Source: a virus
DNA: 64,000 nt
IMG/VR virus record: IMGVR_UViG_3300045012_000235
Span: 1-64,000 of that record
Direction: 5' to 3' (one strand)
The position numbers and the translations under genes are program-made. Below the pieces are notes generated by a model that saw only the letters and a program-made list of their open reading frames with translations, was not told the DNA's origin and made no database searches. Numbering within the stretch: the first letter of the stretch is position 1; the number at the start of each line of letters is the position of its first letter. Shown here one piece after another: positions 56,671 through 64,000 of the stretch.

Positions 56671-59087
56671 CGGAGCCCCTCGACAAGGACGAGGGTCTTT
56701 CTGGCGCGTGTGACCGCTACGTAGTAGAGCGCGTCCTCTTCGATGCCGGGGCGTCGACGGTAGGTCGCGGCGAGCAGCCAGACACGGTCCCATTCAAGAC
56801 CCTTGGCTTTGTGCGTCGTCGAGAGCGTGATGCGGTTCTTGTCGGTGTTGTCCGCAAATAACGATTCAATCTCACTCACCACGTCGGCAACCGTCACCGC
56901 GTTCTCGCTAAGCGCCAGGATGCAGGCGACCCTATCTTCCACCGCCTGCGTGTCCCGGCGCTTCTTGGCAAGCCGATCACACTCCTTGGTTCCCCAGGCT
57001 TCGACGTACTCGCGGAGCTGGCTGACCGTCTTGGCCTTACTCTTCTTGACGAAGGCAGCGAGTTGCGCGCCGATATCGCGACCGGCGATGGCCGCACGCC
57101 GACCTTCCGACAGGAACCACATACAGAGCGAGATAAGCGGCGCGTTGGTGCGGCTGATGATGACGTCGCCGGACTGCGCGTCCCGCTTCATCTCCTTGAA
57201 CGTGGCGTCACCAACCTCGCCCTCCTCGGCGTCCGGCGCCCACTCGATTGCCGGGACGATAGTCTGCGCCTCGCGGATGACCGACTTCGGGCAGCGGTAG
57301 CAGACGGAGAGAGGTAGCTCGGTAGCAGACAGGTGCGTCTTGACGTTATTGAACGCATTCTCATCGGCTCCACGAAACCTGTAGATGCAGTTGTGCACCA
57401 CGACGCCGTTGACAACGAAGTTGCCGAGCCCGTCTACCTCCAGGTCGTAACAATCGTCGACCGGAACCTCTCGCCGACCGAGCACTGGGACCGACCGTAC
57501 TTTCCCGTCTTCGCCGACGATTGGTACCATCATACCGATGTTCACCGACGCCGCCGGAACCGCGAACGTGCGGCGGTTCGCGCTGGTGCAGGCCAGACTC
57601 TCAACAACGTACCCGCCGAATCGCTCGGCGAGCGCGTCGGCGGTGTTGCGAGCCTCCCGCAGCGATGGGAAGCACTTGCGAAATCGCATCGTACCGCGTT
57701 TGGTTGACGACATCCCGACACTCACCGCGTCGTTGCGATTGATGATCGAGCTCTCGATCTCAACCTTGTGACCATCCTTGGTCGCCAAAAGCAGATTCAC
57801 CGCGACCCGACCACGCGCCGTTGCCTTCGCCATGTAATTAGGCCGGTTGAAATCGAGACCAGCGACGTCGAGCAATTGCCGGCCGTTCTGACCGAACTTA
57901 CCGAACAGGCGAGCGGTCGCTGCACCGTCGCCCCAAGAGTCCGGGCGCGGCTTGAACGGCTCGCGGGGGATGCCAAAAGCGTACGCCCACTCGGCCTCCA
58001 ACTCGGCCGCTTCGTCGTAGGTCGCGAACCATCGCAGCACCCAGAGACGCTCCGCACATTCCTGCTGCGTCCGAACATGGAAGTTCTGTCCGCGCTTGCC
58101 GACCGTGCGCGACACTCCGATTCGGAACCCCAAGTCTGGCCGGTACATCAGGTACACGAACGACCCGCGCGGATCGTCGATCGCCGCGAACAGGACGTGC
58201 TCGGCGGTCGCCTGCATCGTCCCGTACTCGCCAAGGTCAAACTCAAACGCCTTTTGCTTCCGCGTGCACGTCTTCTTGACGATCCGGCGAGGCTCAACCT
58301 CACCTGCCTTGACGGCAAGCACCTCGTCGCCCTCGCGAAGATGCTCGATCGGGACGGGCCCGCGCGGCGTAGAAACCATCTGCCCGGCCGGAATGCACTG
58401 CATCGGATCGCCGACCGCCAGGATCCGACCGTCCGGCTTGACCGCGCGCAAGACCATTTGGATCTGCGCAGGGGTCAAGTCCTGAACCTCATCAACGCAC
58501 ACGCGGTCAAACTTGCGCTGCGGCAAGTCAAGCACGAGCGGTAGCCAGATCATGTCATCGAAGTCGATACGACCATCCTCGATGCTGGCGCACTGCTCCA
58601 GCAGCTTGAACACATTGGTGATGAAGGCGCCCCTGTTACCGTTCTCCGCGCTGTCGATCCCGAACGCGTCGATGAGCGAGTCGATCTGCTCCTCGGTACC
58701 TGCCAACGCACCCTTGGCGAGCGAGACGCACTTAGCGAGGTCGCGACGCAGCTCGAAGTTATTCTCCTCACCGACCAGTGCTCGAACGAAGTCATCAACG
58801 CGGTGCCCGTCAATCCGAAGCCGACCGAGCGACGCCGTAATACACTTCAAGCCGTAGGAGTGTAGCGTCGAGGTCTCAACCCCGCGCGGCGCTCGGCGTC
58901 CAAGTTCCTCAGCGATCGACTTATTGAAGGCGACGAACAAAGTTCTGCACCCGTCTGGTACGTGCTTGAGAGCCTCGACTGTCGAGGTCGTTTTTCCCGA
59001 TCCTGCAACTGCATTGACGACCGTGTGACCGGTTCCGGTGGCGACGTTGGCGAAGATGGCGAGTTGGTACGAGCTCCAGGTGCGCAT
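56667..59087 (-). CDS. UvrD/Rep-type superfamily 1 helicase split by an intein
   Basis: 806 aa precursor from ATG 59085-59087, with a strong AAAAGGAGAT site. Helicase motifs: Walker A NAVAGSGKTTST (res. 25-36), LFVAFNKSIAEEL (Ia), VCVDEVQDLTPAQ (II), GDPMQ|CIYRFRGAD (III, interrupted), ITLSTTHKAKGLEWDRVW (V) and LYYVAVTRARKTL (VI). Removing residues 231-566 leaves a 470-aa helicase, short for UvrD (about 720 aa) but typical of compact phage relatives. Role: DNA unwinding in repair or replication. First gene of the leftward operon, with its own promoter and a divergent operon opposite. Confidence 0.92.
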   Translation of the reverse strand: MRTWSSYQLAIFANVATGTGHTVVNAVAGSGKTTSTVEALKHVPDGCRTLFVAFNKSIAEELGRRAPRGVETSTLHSYGLKCITASLGRLRIDGHRVDDFVRALVGEENNFELRRDLAKCVSLAKGALAGTEEQIDSLIDAFGIDSAENGNRGAFITNVFKLLEQCASIEDGRIDFDDMIWLPLVLDLPQRKFDRVCVDEVQDLTPAQIQMVLRAVKPDGRILAVGDPMQCIPAGQMVSTPRGPVPIEHLREGDEVLAVKAGEVEPRRIVKKTCTRKQKAFEFDLGEYGTMQATAEHVLFAAIDDPRGSFVYLMYRPDLGFRIGVSRTVGKRGQNFHVRTQQECAERLWVLRWFATYDEAAELEAEWAYAFGIPREPFKPRPDSWGDGAATARLFGKFGQNGRQLLDVAGLDFNRPNYMAKATARGRVAVNLLLATKDGHKVEIESSIINRNDAVSVGMSSTKRGTMRFRKCFPSLREARNTADALAERFGGYVVESLACTSANRRTFAVPAASVNIGMMVPIVGEDGKVRSVPVLGRREVPVDDCYDLEVDGLGNFVVNGVVVHNCIYRFRGADENAFNNVKTHLSATELPLSVCYRCPKSVIREAQTIVPAIEWAPDAEEGEVGDATFKEMKRDAQSGDVIISRTNAPLISLCMWFLSEGRRAAIAGRDIGAQLAAFVKKSKAKTVSQLREYVEAWGTKECDRLAKKRRDTQAVEDRVACILALSENAVTVADVVSEIESLFADNTDKNRITLSTTHKAKGLEWDRVWLLAATYRRRPGIEEDALYYVAVTRARKTLVLVEGLR
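57390..58397 (-). other. Intein with GIY-YIG-like insertion (336 aa)
   Basis: Residues 231-566 of the helicase precursor. It starts with Cys (CIPAGQMVSTPRGPVPIEHL, block A), has block B TMQATAEHVLFAA (T-x-x-H), and ends CYDLEVDGLGNFVVNGVVVH-N followed by Cys (blocks F and G). Splice residues look complete. Between the blocks, FVYLMYRPDLGFRIGVSR and later ERLWVLRWFATYDEAAELEA resemble a GIY-YIG-type insertion rather than LAGLIDADG. Inserted in motif III right after GDPMQ, the most conserved site and a known intein hot spot in UvrD-like helicases. Confidence 0.85.
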
Positions 59088-59119
59088 GATTGGGATCTCC
59101 TTTTCCCGAGGTTGAGTAA

Positions 59120-59148
59120 ACAGTACCTCTTGGAGGATTCACTGTCAA
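59120..59148 (-). promoter_or_regulatory. Promoter of the helicase operon
   Basis: Minus strand TTGACA (59143-59148), 17 bases, TACTGT (59120-59125), then a 32-base leader with AAAAGGAG before the ATG. Confidence 0.7.
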
Positions 59149-59165
59149 CCAGAAAGATTTAGTAG

Positions 59166-59194
59166 TTGACACCGTGCACCGAAGCCACTACGTT
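59166..59194 (+). promoter_or_regulatory. Divergent promoter of the rightward operon
   Basis: TTGACA (59166-59171), 17 bases, TACGTT (59189-59194), then ATG 59204 after 9 bases; a leaderless or nearly leaderless start. Its -35 is only about 20 bases from the divergent -35, so the two promoters probably influence each other. Confidence 0.6.
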
Positions 59195-59203
59195 GAGTCC
59201 CAG

Positions 59204-59392
59204 ATGAACAAGGGATCGCGAACGATCAACGGCCGGGTGTACGACCTCGTATCCCGGTGGCCCGGCATCGATGCAGCTGAGAGAGCAGCCGAGCACGCCT
59301 CCAAAATTCGCGCGTCCGGGGGCATGGCCCGCTGCATCAAACACAACCGATTCGACGTCGCCGTCTACGCACTCGGCGGCGAAGGAAAGTAA
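59204..59392 (+). CDS. Small hypothetical protein, 62 aa
   Basis: From ATG 59204; an upstream GTG at 59174 lies inside the promoter and is rejected. TINGRVYDLVSRWPGIDAAE, then ASGGMARCIKHNRFDVAVYA: helix-strand pattern of small phage proteins. First gene of the rightward operon. Function unknown. Confidence 0.65.
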   Translation: MNKGSRTINGRVYDLVSRWPGIDAAERAAEHASKIRASGGMARCIKHNRFDVAVYALGGEGK

Positions 59393-59393
59393 A

Positions 59394-59891
59394 ATGAACC
59401 TCACCACACAGCAGCGAATTGACGTCGTCATTGGCCTGCACCGCGCCTTCACGAAGTTCCGCCACCATACGCAGTTCACCCGCCGCGTAGAGCCCTTCAT
59501 CAAGGCCGAGCTCCCCGGCTACACGGTCAGCGTGGACCCGGACCACTACGGCCTCCGGACCATCCGCGTCTGGGGCAACGGCCTGCCCTACGACAACGGC
59601 GTCTACCTCTGCTGGAACTCCAGCAAGCCGTGGGCGGAGGGCATGGCCGAGGCGCTCGAGATCGCCGACTCCAGCGACTACGCCGAGCGCAGCGAGGCCG
59701 AGGAGGACCTCAAGGGCAAGCTGGACACGCTGCACGCCGAGGTCGAGCGATGCCGTGCGGCGGCGAAGATCCTCATCGAGCAGCTTCCCATCCCTAAGTC
59801 GGCGACCATCCGGGCCGAGCGCCACTTCTGGGACGGTCCCAGCAGCGAGCTAGGCAAGGCGTACCCTCTGCTCTTCGGGAGCGTCCGATGA
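59394..59891 (+). CDS. Hypothetical protein, 165 aa
   Basis: From ATG 59394, one base after the previous stop. LTTQQRIDVVIGLHRAFTKF, GLRTIRVWGNGLPYDNGVYL, then a coiled-coil-like helix (EEDLKGKLDTLHAEVERCRA). Ends 4 bases into the next gene. Not recognised. Confidence 0.7.
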   Translation: MNLTTQQRIDVVIGLHRAFTKFRHHTQFTRRVEPFIKAELPGYTVSVDPDHYGLRTIRVWGNGLPYDNGVYLCWNSSKPWAEGMAEALEIADSSDYAERSEAEEDLKGKLDTLHAEVERCRAAAKILIEQLPIPKSATIRAERHFWDGPSSELGKAYPLLFGSVR

Positions 59892-60043
59892 AACCCAGAG
59901 CAACTCTCATCTGTCCGGAGTGCAGAGGGGCCGGGCGGGTTCTTGGTGGGACACGCCGCGGAACCCTTCAATGCCGAAGATGTCGCGGTATTGGGATCAT
60001 CTCAAACATCCGACGGAAGCACAAACCTGTGAGGATCTCATGA
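59888..60043 (+). CDS. DnaJ-type zinc-ribbon protein, 51 aa
   Basis: ATLICPECRGAGRVLGG and LQCRRCRGIGIISNI give two C-x2-C-x-G-x-G units, the DnaJ zinc-finger repeat, in a free-standing 51-aa protein with a basic tail. Coupled by ATGA on both sides. Could bind unfolded protein or nucleic acid. Confidence 0.75.
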   Translation: MKPRATLICPECRGAGRVLGGTRRGTLQCRRCRGIGIISNIRRKHKPVRIS

Positions 60044-60387
60044 AAACCGCCACCGTCCGTCTCTACGTCGCCCTGGTCTCTCTCCTCGCCGCCGTCCTCG
60101 AGCTAGGCGCCTCCCTGGTGCGTCTCGTGACGGCCCTGACCCAACGGGCCACCGTGGCCGTCCAGCCGCGCGCTGCGAGCCTCCCGGCCTCGCCGCAGGC
60201 CCGCCTGCGGATCGTCCCCCGGCCCATCGACACGGGGGAGAAACGCACGCGCCTCATCATCGCGCTGAACAGCCTGGGCTGGTCCATGCCGGCCGTCCGC
60301 CGGTTCGTCGACGGCCTCGGCGACCGCGTCGAGCGCGAACCGATCGAGGCGCTCATCAAGGAGGGGATCGCCAAGCTGGCGGCCTGA
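60040..60387 (+). CDS. Membrane protein with RuvA C-terminal-like helices
   Basis: 115 aa. N-terminal hydrophobic helix (LYVALVSLLAAVLELGASLV), a Pro/Arg linker, then LIIALNSLGWSMPAVRRFVD and EREPIEALIKEGIAKLAA, which resemble the three-helix C-terminal domain of RuvA that contacts RuvB (x-A-L-x-x-L-G-x-x-x-x-x-A). No RuvB is visible, so the similarity may be structural only. Confidence 0.55.
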   Translation: MKTATVRLYVALVSLLAAVLELGASLVRLVTALTQRATVAVQPRAASLPASPQARLRIVPRPIDTGEKRTRLIIALNSLGWSMPAVRRFVDGLGDRVEREPIEALIKEGIAKLAA

Positions 60388-60393
60388 ACACGC

Positions 60394-60573
60394 ATGAAAA
60401 CCGTCCTCCTCTTCGCCTACGACCCTCGAAATCACTGGATGATCCGTGAATGGGTCCCGGTCGAGGAGCTCCAGATCCGCGAATCTCAGCTCCGTTTCGA
60501 GGGCTGGGAAGTCAGCCACATGCCGCCCGAGCCCCCGTCGTCCGGCACCTCGCTCGGGGGACCTTCCACATGA
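60394..60573 (+). CDS. Small hypothetical protein, 59 aa
   Basis: MKTVLLFAYDPRNHWMIREW, VPVEELQIRESQLRFEGWEV and a Pro/Ser tail. No motif recognised. Ends by overlapping the metallopeptidase-like gene as ATGA. Confidence 0.6.
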   Translation: MKTVLLFAYDPRNHWMIREWVPVEELQIRESQLRFEGWEVSHMPPEPPSSGTSLGGPST

Positions 60574-61088
60574 CCATCCTCATCCTTCCCCGCTCCGCCT
60601 GGCCCGCCGACCTCCAGCATCCCGAGGTCAAGGGGATCGCCATCGGTGGTTGCCGCGTCTCCGGCAAACGGCTCGGCGGTCGCCTGCACGCGCACGCGCA
60701 CATCCGCGGCGAGTCGCGCGGCTGGATCTGCTTTCGCAGTCCCGCGACGTTCGAGGAGAAAACCACGCGCCTGCACGAACTCGCGCACGTCGTCACCCGC
60801 GAAGGACACACGAAGCGCTGGCGCGAGTTCCTGCTCCAGATCGGCGGGACGCTCGACGCCGTCGCCGGCTGCCGCGACCACCATCCGCGCAAGCGCCCGC
60901 GCGTTGTGTCCACTGTCGTCAAGCCGGACGGCAGCGTCTTCGTCACCTACGACAGCGGCAGCGTGACCGGCTACCCGCCGGGGAGCCCCGGAGCCCTCAA
61001 GCGAGGCGCCCCATCGGTGGGTCCTCCCACGACCGCCGAGTTCTTGGCGTGGAATGATCGTCTCAACAAGGCAGGTGGTTCCCAATGA
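60570..61088 (+). CDS. HExxH metallopeptidase-like protein
   Basis: 172 aa. TTRLHELAHVVTREGHTKRW contains H-E-L-A-H followed after six residues by a third His, the zinc-binding pattern of SprT/WLM-type and similar small metallopeptidases. Flanking strands (GWICFRSPATFEEK) fit a minimal gluzincin/metzincin-like fold. The C-terminal ~60 residues are Pro/Gly-rich. Substrate unknown; protein-DNA crosslink repair or protein maturation are possible. Confidence 0.65.
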   Translation: MTILILPRSAWPADLQHPEVKGIAIGGCRVSGKRLGGRLHAHAHIRGESRGWICFRSPATFEEKTTRLHELAHVVTREGHTKRWREFLLQIGGTLDAVAGCRDHHPRKRPRVVSTVVKPDGSVFVTYDSGSVTGYPPGSPGALKRGAPSVGPPTTAEFLAWNDRLNKAGGSQ

Positions 61089-61327
61089 AAACTTCAAAGT
61101 GCGCGGTGTTCACGGACAAAAACAAAAACGGCGTCTGCATCTGCGTCGTCAATTTCGAAGATCAAAAAGAGGTCAGCCAAGGATCCATCGTCCTCACGCC
61201 GGCGATTGCGCGGCAGATCGCACACGACATCCTCGTCGAGGCCGACAAGATCGACGCGCTCGGCGGTCCGACGGAAGCACTCAAAAACATCTGCGTCCCC
61301 GAGAACCGAAACGCGAGTGCGTCGTGA
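61085..61327 (+). CDS. Small hypothetical protein, 80 aa
   Basis: FTDKNKNGVCICVVNFEDQK, VSQGSIVLTPAIARQIAHDI. The pattern 'xVxLTPxxARxLAxxL' is common among short phage proteins (compare the 63-aa protein at 12220). Coupled on both sides. Function unknown. Confidence 0.65.
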   Translation: MKTSKCAVFTDKNKNGVCICVVNFEDQKEVSQGSIVLTPAIARQIAHDILVEADKIDALGGPTEALKNICVPENRNASAS

Positions 61328-61797
61328 TGCCGAACACCCTCCTCACCAAAACCCAGCTCCGGGCGCTCGTCGCGCTCGCCGACGGGAAAGAGCGATCGAT
61401 GCGCGCGTGCGGCGCCGTGAGCACGATGGAATCGCTGCGCGCTCGTGGGCTCATTGACTGCCGGCCCAATGAGAGTCTTGGTGACTCGCTCGCCGTGAAG
61501 ATCAACGACGCGGGGCGGGCGTACCTGCCTACGGCTCGCCCCATTACCGAGGTCGACCGGATGCTCGCCCACGGCGACCGCATCGCGGGCAAGCCGTCCG
61601 CTCGCCGCCGCACGCACCTTCGGTTCGGCAAGCTCGAGATCGTCCTCGTCGAGGAGACGGCCGAACCGACCCTCGTCTACTTGACCAACGGCGAGGGCGT
61701 CATCGTCGAGGCGACAGCGGGCGAAATGATTCGAGCAGCGTCTGCCGTTCAGGAGCTGCTGGCAAACCCACCTCCCATGAAAAGGAACCCTCGATGA
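61327..61797 (+). CDS. Winged-helix-like hypothetical protein
   Basis: 156 aa from ATG 61327 (GTG 61324 possible). LTKTQLRALVALADGKERSM, ESLRARGLIDCRPNESLGDS, then KINDAGRAYLPTARP fit a winged helix (helices, then 'L-x-x-R-G-L-I', then wing with 'x-x-x-G-R-A-Y'). The C-terminal 70 residues are strand-rich. Possible transcription regulator. Confidence 0.65.
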   Translation: MPNTLLTKTQLRALVALADGKERSMRACGAVSTMESLRARGLIDCRPNESLGDSLAVKINDAGRAYLPTARPITEVDRMLAHGDRIAGKPSARRRTHLRFGKLEIVLVEETAEPTLVYLTNGEGVIVEATAGEMIRAASAVQELLANPPPMKRNPR

Positions 61798-62183
61798 AAA
61801 CTACACTGCCTCTTCTCGCCGCCTTCGCGGCCGTCTTCTTCGCGCACCACGTGCAAGCCGACACGCCGGAGCTCCCGACGTACTCCTACGCCATCCAGAG
61901 CAAGGGTTACAAGGACGCGGGCCTGTTCATGTCGGCCATTCACCTCCGCGTGCCGTCCACGCTCTGGATCTGCGACGTCACCTACTCGGGCCGCGCCGGC
62001 ATGATGGTTCGGTGCTCGACCCCGCGACTGCCCGGCGGCGAGCTCCCCGAGGTCATCACGCACGTCAACTGCACGTCCGCCGACACGGACGCGGAAACCA
62101 TCCACTTGTCCACGCTGGATCAGGGGGTCTACGCTTCCATCTCGGTCATGTGCAAGCGCAACCTCTACGACGACGGGTTCTAG
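61794..62183 (+). CDS. Secreted small protein
   Basis: 129 aa. Signal peptide MKTTLPLLAAFAAVFFAHHV (cleavage near QADT). The mature part has four Cys (STLWICDVTYSGRAGMMVRC, VNCTSADTDAETIHLS, SVMCKRN), probably two disulfides. Exported from the host cell, so it may act at the envelope. Not recognised. Confidence 0.7.
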   Translation: MKTTLPLLAAFAAVFFAHHVQADTPELPTYSYAIQSKGYKDAGLFMSAIHLRVPSTLWICDVTYSGRAGMMVRCSTPRLPGGELPEVITHVNCTSADTDAETIHLSTLDQGVYASISVMCKRNLYDDGF

Positions 62184-62188
62184 GCAAA

Positions 62189-62269
62189 ATGAAAACCCTC
62201 CTCGCCTACGCGCTGCCTTTCGCGCTCTTCATGGCCTGGGTCTGGTACGGCACCCACGGCGGACAGTAA
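62189..62269 (+). CDS. Very small membrane protein, 26 aa
   Basis: MKTLLAYALPFALFMAWVWY with the tail GTHGGQ. One hydrophobic helix, five bases after the secreted protein gene. No clear ribosome site; coding is plausible from position. Confidence 0.45.
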   Translation: MKTLLAYALPFALFMAWVWYGTHGGQ

Positions 62270-62295
62270 ACCCACTCAATCTAGGGGAATTGAAA

Positions 62296-62481
62296 ATGAC
62301 AGTCGAACACCTTCAAATCATGGCCAGGCGCCTGCACGCGCGCGACATCCGGATCAGCTTTCGGCGCAACTGGTCCGTCGCTGTCGTGACCGAGGATGCC
62401 AACATCATCATTGGTCATTCGTCCGACGAGCTCGAGACCGCCGTTCGCAACACCCTTCAAGAGCTCGAAAGGATCTCTTGA
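62296..62481 (+). CDS. Small hypothetical protein, 61 aa
   Basis: From ATG 62296 with AGGGGA upstream; a TTG two codons earlier is an alternative. LQIMARRLHARDIRISFRRN, SVAVVTEDANIIIGHSSDEL: beta-alpha pattern. Its end overlaps the next start as TTGA. Confidence 0.65.
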   Translation: MTVEHLQIMARRLHARDIRISFRRNWSVAVVTEDANIIIGHSSDELETAVRNTLQELERIS

Positions 62482-62720
62482 GCACGGACCTCATAGCGGT
62501 ATGCGACGAGTGCCGAGAGGAGATCCACCTGGGGCAGAGGATGGGCTGTGAATTTTCATTCGGGTATGGGCGAAACGACGCCGTGGGACAGTCGCAGGTC
62601 GCAGAGTGGTGCCATGACCATTCAACCCACGGAAACGGCGTACGCGTCTTGATGGCCCAGAGCGAGCTGCACCAAAAGCTCGACGCAGAGAACTACACAA
62701 GACCCGCGTGGGACGAATGA
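62478..62720 (+). CDS. Zinc-site hypothetical protein, 80 aa
   Basis: TTG start at 62478 overlapping the previous stop, with AAGGATC upstream. LIAVCDECREEIHLGQRMGC and VAEWCHDHSTHGNGVRVLM supply C-x2-C, C and H-x-H-type ligands. Ends ATGA with the next gene. Function unknown. Confidence 0.6.
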   Translation: MSTDLIAVCDECREEIHLGQRMGCEFSFGYGRNDAVGQSQVAEWCHDHSTHGNGVRVLMAQSELHQKLDAENYTRPAWDE

Positions 62721-63280
62721 ACCCCCACATCCGCTCTGCCTACCGCGAATTTGACGTCGCCGTCGCGCGCCTCGTCCGGAAGGCACGCACCGAGGTCAGC
62801 GTCCCGTGCGCGCCCGGCTGCAGCCACTGCTGCTCCGATGTCGCCTGGGCGATCCAGCCCGAGGTCGACGAGCTGGCCGAGCGCGTCCGCAGCATGCCGA
62901 CCGCGAAGCGCAACCGAGTCCTCGCGCGCACACGCGCCTGGCTCACTGGCATGCGCACGGCAGGCCTGGACCCGGACCACGTCTTCCCGGATCTCCGCAC
63001 CTACCACCGCGCCCGCCTCGCCTGCCCGCTGCTCGAAGACGGTCAGTGCACGGCCTACGACCTGCGGCCGCTCTCATGCCGGGCGCACTACGTCGTCGCA
63101 CCGGACGCGCGAGGCTGCGCAAACCGCGCGGAGGAGCCGACCATCACGACGCTGGAGATGCCGGACCTGATTGCCGGGACGGTTGTGCGAATGCTCGACG
63201 GTAAGCCCACTGAGCTTCGGGATCACCTCTTGCCCAGGCTGCTCGGGGCTGTACTTGATGTCGAACCGCTACCGGACTGA
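62717..63280 (+). CDS. YkgJ-family Cys cluster (zinc/iron-chelating) protein
   Basis: 187 aa. VPCAPGCSHCCSDVAWAIQP with a later CPLLEDGQCTAYDLRPLSCR matches the YkgJ/Fe-S-type motif (C-x3-C-x2-C-C ... C-P-x-L-x-x-x-x-C-x-[AI]-Y-x-x-R-P-x-x-C-R). Cytoplasmic. Such proteins are common in bacteria; the role is unclear, possibly metal handling or RNA modification related. Last gene of the coupled rightward operon. Confidence 0.85.
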   Translation: MNPHIRSAYREFDVAVARLVRKARTEVSVPCAPGCSHCCSDVAWAIQPEVDELAERVRSMPTAKRNRVLARTRAWLTGMRTAGLDPDHVFPDLRTYHRARLACPLLEDGQCTAYDLRPLSCRAHYVVAPDARGCANRAEEPTITTLEMPDLIAGTVVRMLDGKPTELRDHLLPRLLGAVLDVEPLPD

Positions 63281-63328
63281 TGCGAATCAGGAGCCGCGCC
63301 TAGCACTCGGTCGGGTTACACTTTCCGC

Positions 63329-63556
63329 ATGGACCAAGTCGTCTGGCTGTTCATCTCCATCCTGGTCGCGTGCCTCGTCTTCGCGATCCTGTTTTGGCTG
63401 GCAGGACTTACCGCGTCACTGTTCCCTCCAGCTCTTCAGCCAAAGGTCCGGACGTTCCTCTACATCCTGCTCGGCCTATTCGCGATCCTCTTCTTGCTCG
63501 GCGACATCGGGGTGTGGGGCACGTGGGGGTGGGGCGGTCATCACTACCACCGATAG
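63329..63556 (+). CDS. Membrane protein with His-rich tail, 75 aa
   Basis: Two hydrophobic helices (LFISILVACLVFAILFWLAG and TFLYILLGLFAILFLLGDIG) and the tail WGWGGHHYHR. A TACACT element 6 bases before the ATG fits the leaderless pattern. Two-helix topology would suit a class II-like holin, but no lysin is adjacent. Confidence 0.6.
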   Translation: MDQVVWLFISILVACLVFAILFWLAGLTASLFPPALQPKVRTFLYILLGLFAILFLLGDIGVWGTWGWGGHHYHR

Positions 63557-63835
63557 CTAGCCCACCCGGATCGCGAACCCGATCGCGATCCCGCACCCGA
63601 CGGCCAACACCACAAAGAGCGCGATCCACTTCTGCCGGCTGGCCCGGCGGATGAGGCTCGGCGGCTCGCTCGCGAACCGTGAGGCTTCACGGAGCAGCTT
63701 GCGCCGATCGTCCGGGCCGAGTCGCTCGGTCCGCCTGGATTCTTCGCGGATGAAGATCTCCGCCACCGTTTCTGTGACCTGGCCCGACCCGCGGCAGAGA
63801 TCGCAGCCGCCTTTGCATTTTGGGCACGCCCTCAC
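63557..63835 (-). CDS. DnaJ-like Cys motif membrane protein, 92 aa
   Basis: From GTG 63833-63835. MRACPKCKGGCDLCRGSGQV holds C-x2-C-x3-C-x2-C-x-G-x-G, a compact DnaJ-type ribbon. After a charged helix, one C-terminal membrane helix (WIALFVVLAVGCGIAIGFAI). Convergent with, and directly adjacent to, the preceding gene. Confidence 0.65.
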   Translation of the reverse strand: MRACPKCKGGCDLCRGSGQVTETVAEIFIREESRRTERLGPDDRRKLLREASRFASEPPSLIRRASRQKWIALFVVLAVGCGIAIGFAIRVG

Positions 63836-63885
63836 AGAGACCTATCGTACCGTCAATTCTTGACTCCGCTACGTGGTCGTGGTCT

Positions 63886-64000
63886 CTAGGGGAGCGAGTC
63901 TGCACGGCGTAGCAACCGGGTAAACTCCGCCACCCTGCGAGGGGTCGCGCGATGGTGCTCGTCGGGCGGGACCTCCCACCCGCGATTGCTACCGCGCGGG
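63886..64000 (-). CDS. Partial CDS entering from the right edge
   Basis: A frame open to base 63999 ends at TAG 63886-63888 and reads ...GWEVPPDEHHRATPRRVAEF then TRLLRRADSLP. The composition looks coding (amphipathic Arg-rich helix). Only the C-terminal 37 residues are visible; function cannot be given. Confidence 0.45.
   Translation of the reverse strand, partial: PRGSNRGWEVPPDEHHRATPRRVAEFTRLLRRADSLP

Overview
This is a GC-rich, gene-dense window that looks like the accessory and late region of a large bacteriophage genome, or of a phage-derived element. The support is indirect but consistent. There are long runs of genes on one strand joined by 1-8 base overlaps (ATGA, GTGA, TGATG). Many proteins are tiny zinc-ribbon, ribbon-helix-helix or single-helix membrane proteins. 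There are modular fibre proteins, two possible cell-wall lytic enzymes, phage-type metallophosphoesterase and DUF7768 genes, and an intein-split helicase. I see no terminase, portal, capsid, tape-measure, DNA polymerase or tRNA gene, so 'phage' is an inference. The GC content, leaderless transcripts and the Ser/Gly-repeat, Cys-rich lipoprotein at 2049-2603 resemble what is seen in Myxococcota (Polyangiales-like) hosts; this is also an inference.

Layout. 1-9.1 kb (minus strand): two glycosyltransferase-like genes, a lipoprotein, a transglutaminase-like protein, a LysM/membrane protein, a Pro/Ala-rich repeat protein, a RadC-like JAB protein, a GroES-like protein and small DNA-binding proteins. 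9.2-11.6 kb (plus): a family of four small proteins sharing an N-terminal R-x-G-R...G-F motif, at least three with a C-terminal membrane helix. 11.6-13.2 kb: small proteins, including a tandem paralogous pair. 13.26-38 kb (plus): an array of fibre genes. Six proteins carry collagen-like GPT/GXY shafts, and five of these start with the same anchor peptide but end in different head domains. Beta-repeat, YadA-head-like, Asp-box and beta-sandwich proteins, lipoproteins, a DUF1906 glycoside-hydrolase-like lysin and a lysozyme-like secreted protein are interspersed. Embedded at 21.3-26.9 kb is a glycan operon: a sugar C-methyltransferase-like protein, an FkbM-like methyltransferase, a DUF4254-like protein, a glycosyltransferase and a three-part GT2-GT2-propeller protein. 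38.5-39.3 kb: two or three minus-strand genes. 39.3-46.35 kb (plus): eleven tightly coupled, mostly acidic proteins of unknown function. 46.35-59.1 kb (minus): about 35 small coupled genes, including an HTH/DUF4160/DUF2442 set, a metallophosphoesterase, a DUF7768-like protein, a T5orf172-RHH fusion, a catalytically dead relative of the transglutaminase-like protein and, at the promoter-proximal end, a UvrD-type helicase with an intein. 59.2-63.6 kb (plus): a divergent operon with a DnaJ-type zinc ribbon, an HELAH metallopeptidase-like protein, a YkgJ-like Cys cluster protein and membrane peptides.

How it may work together. The fibre region reads like an adhesion/receptor-recognition locus in which one virion anchor is reused with many heads. 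The adjacent glycan operon could modify the threonine-rich collagen shafts, as known for the GPT repeats of Bacillus BclA. Expression appears to use an unusual promoter (TTGAC-18 nt-TACCGT or similar) that places the start codon 7-8 nt after the -10 element, implying leaderless mRNAs. A dispersed ~28-bp near-palindrome precedes three of the fibre genes and the 12-kb operon. The most promising undescribed systems here are this modular, glycosylation-linked collagen fibre array and the R-x-G-R...G-F membrane-protein family.
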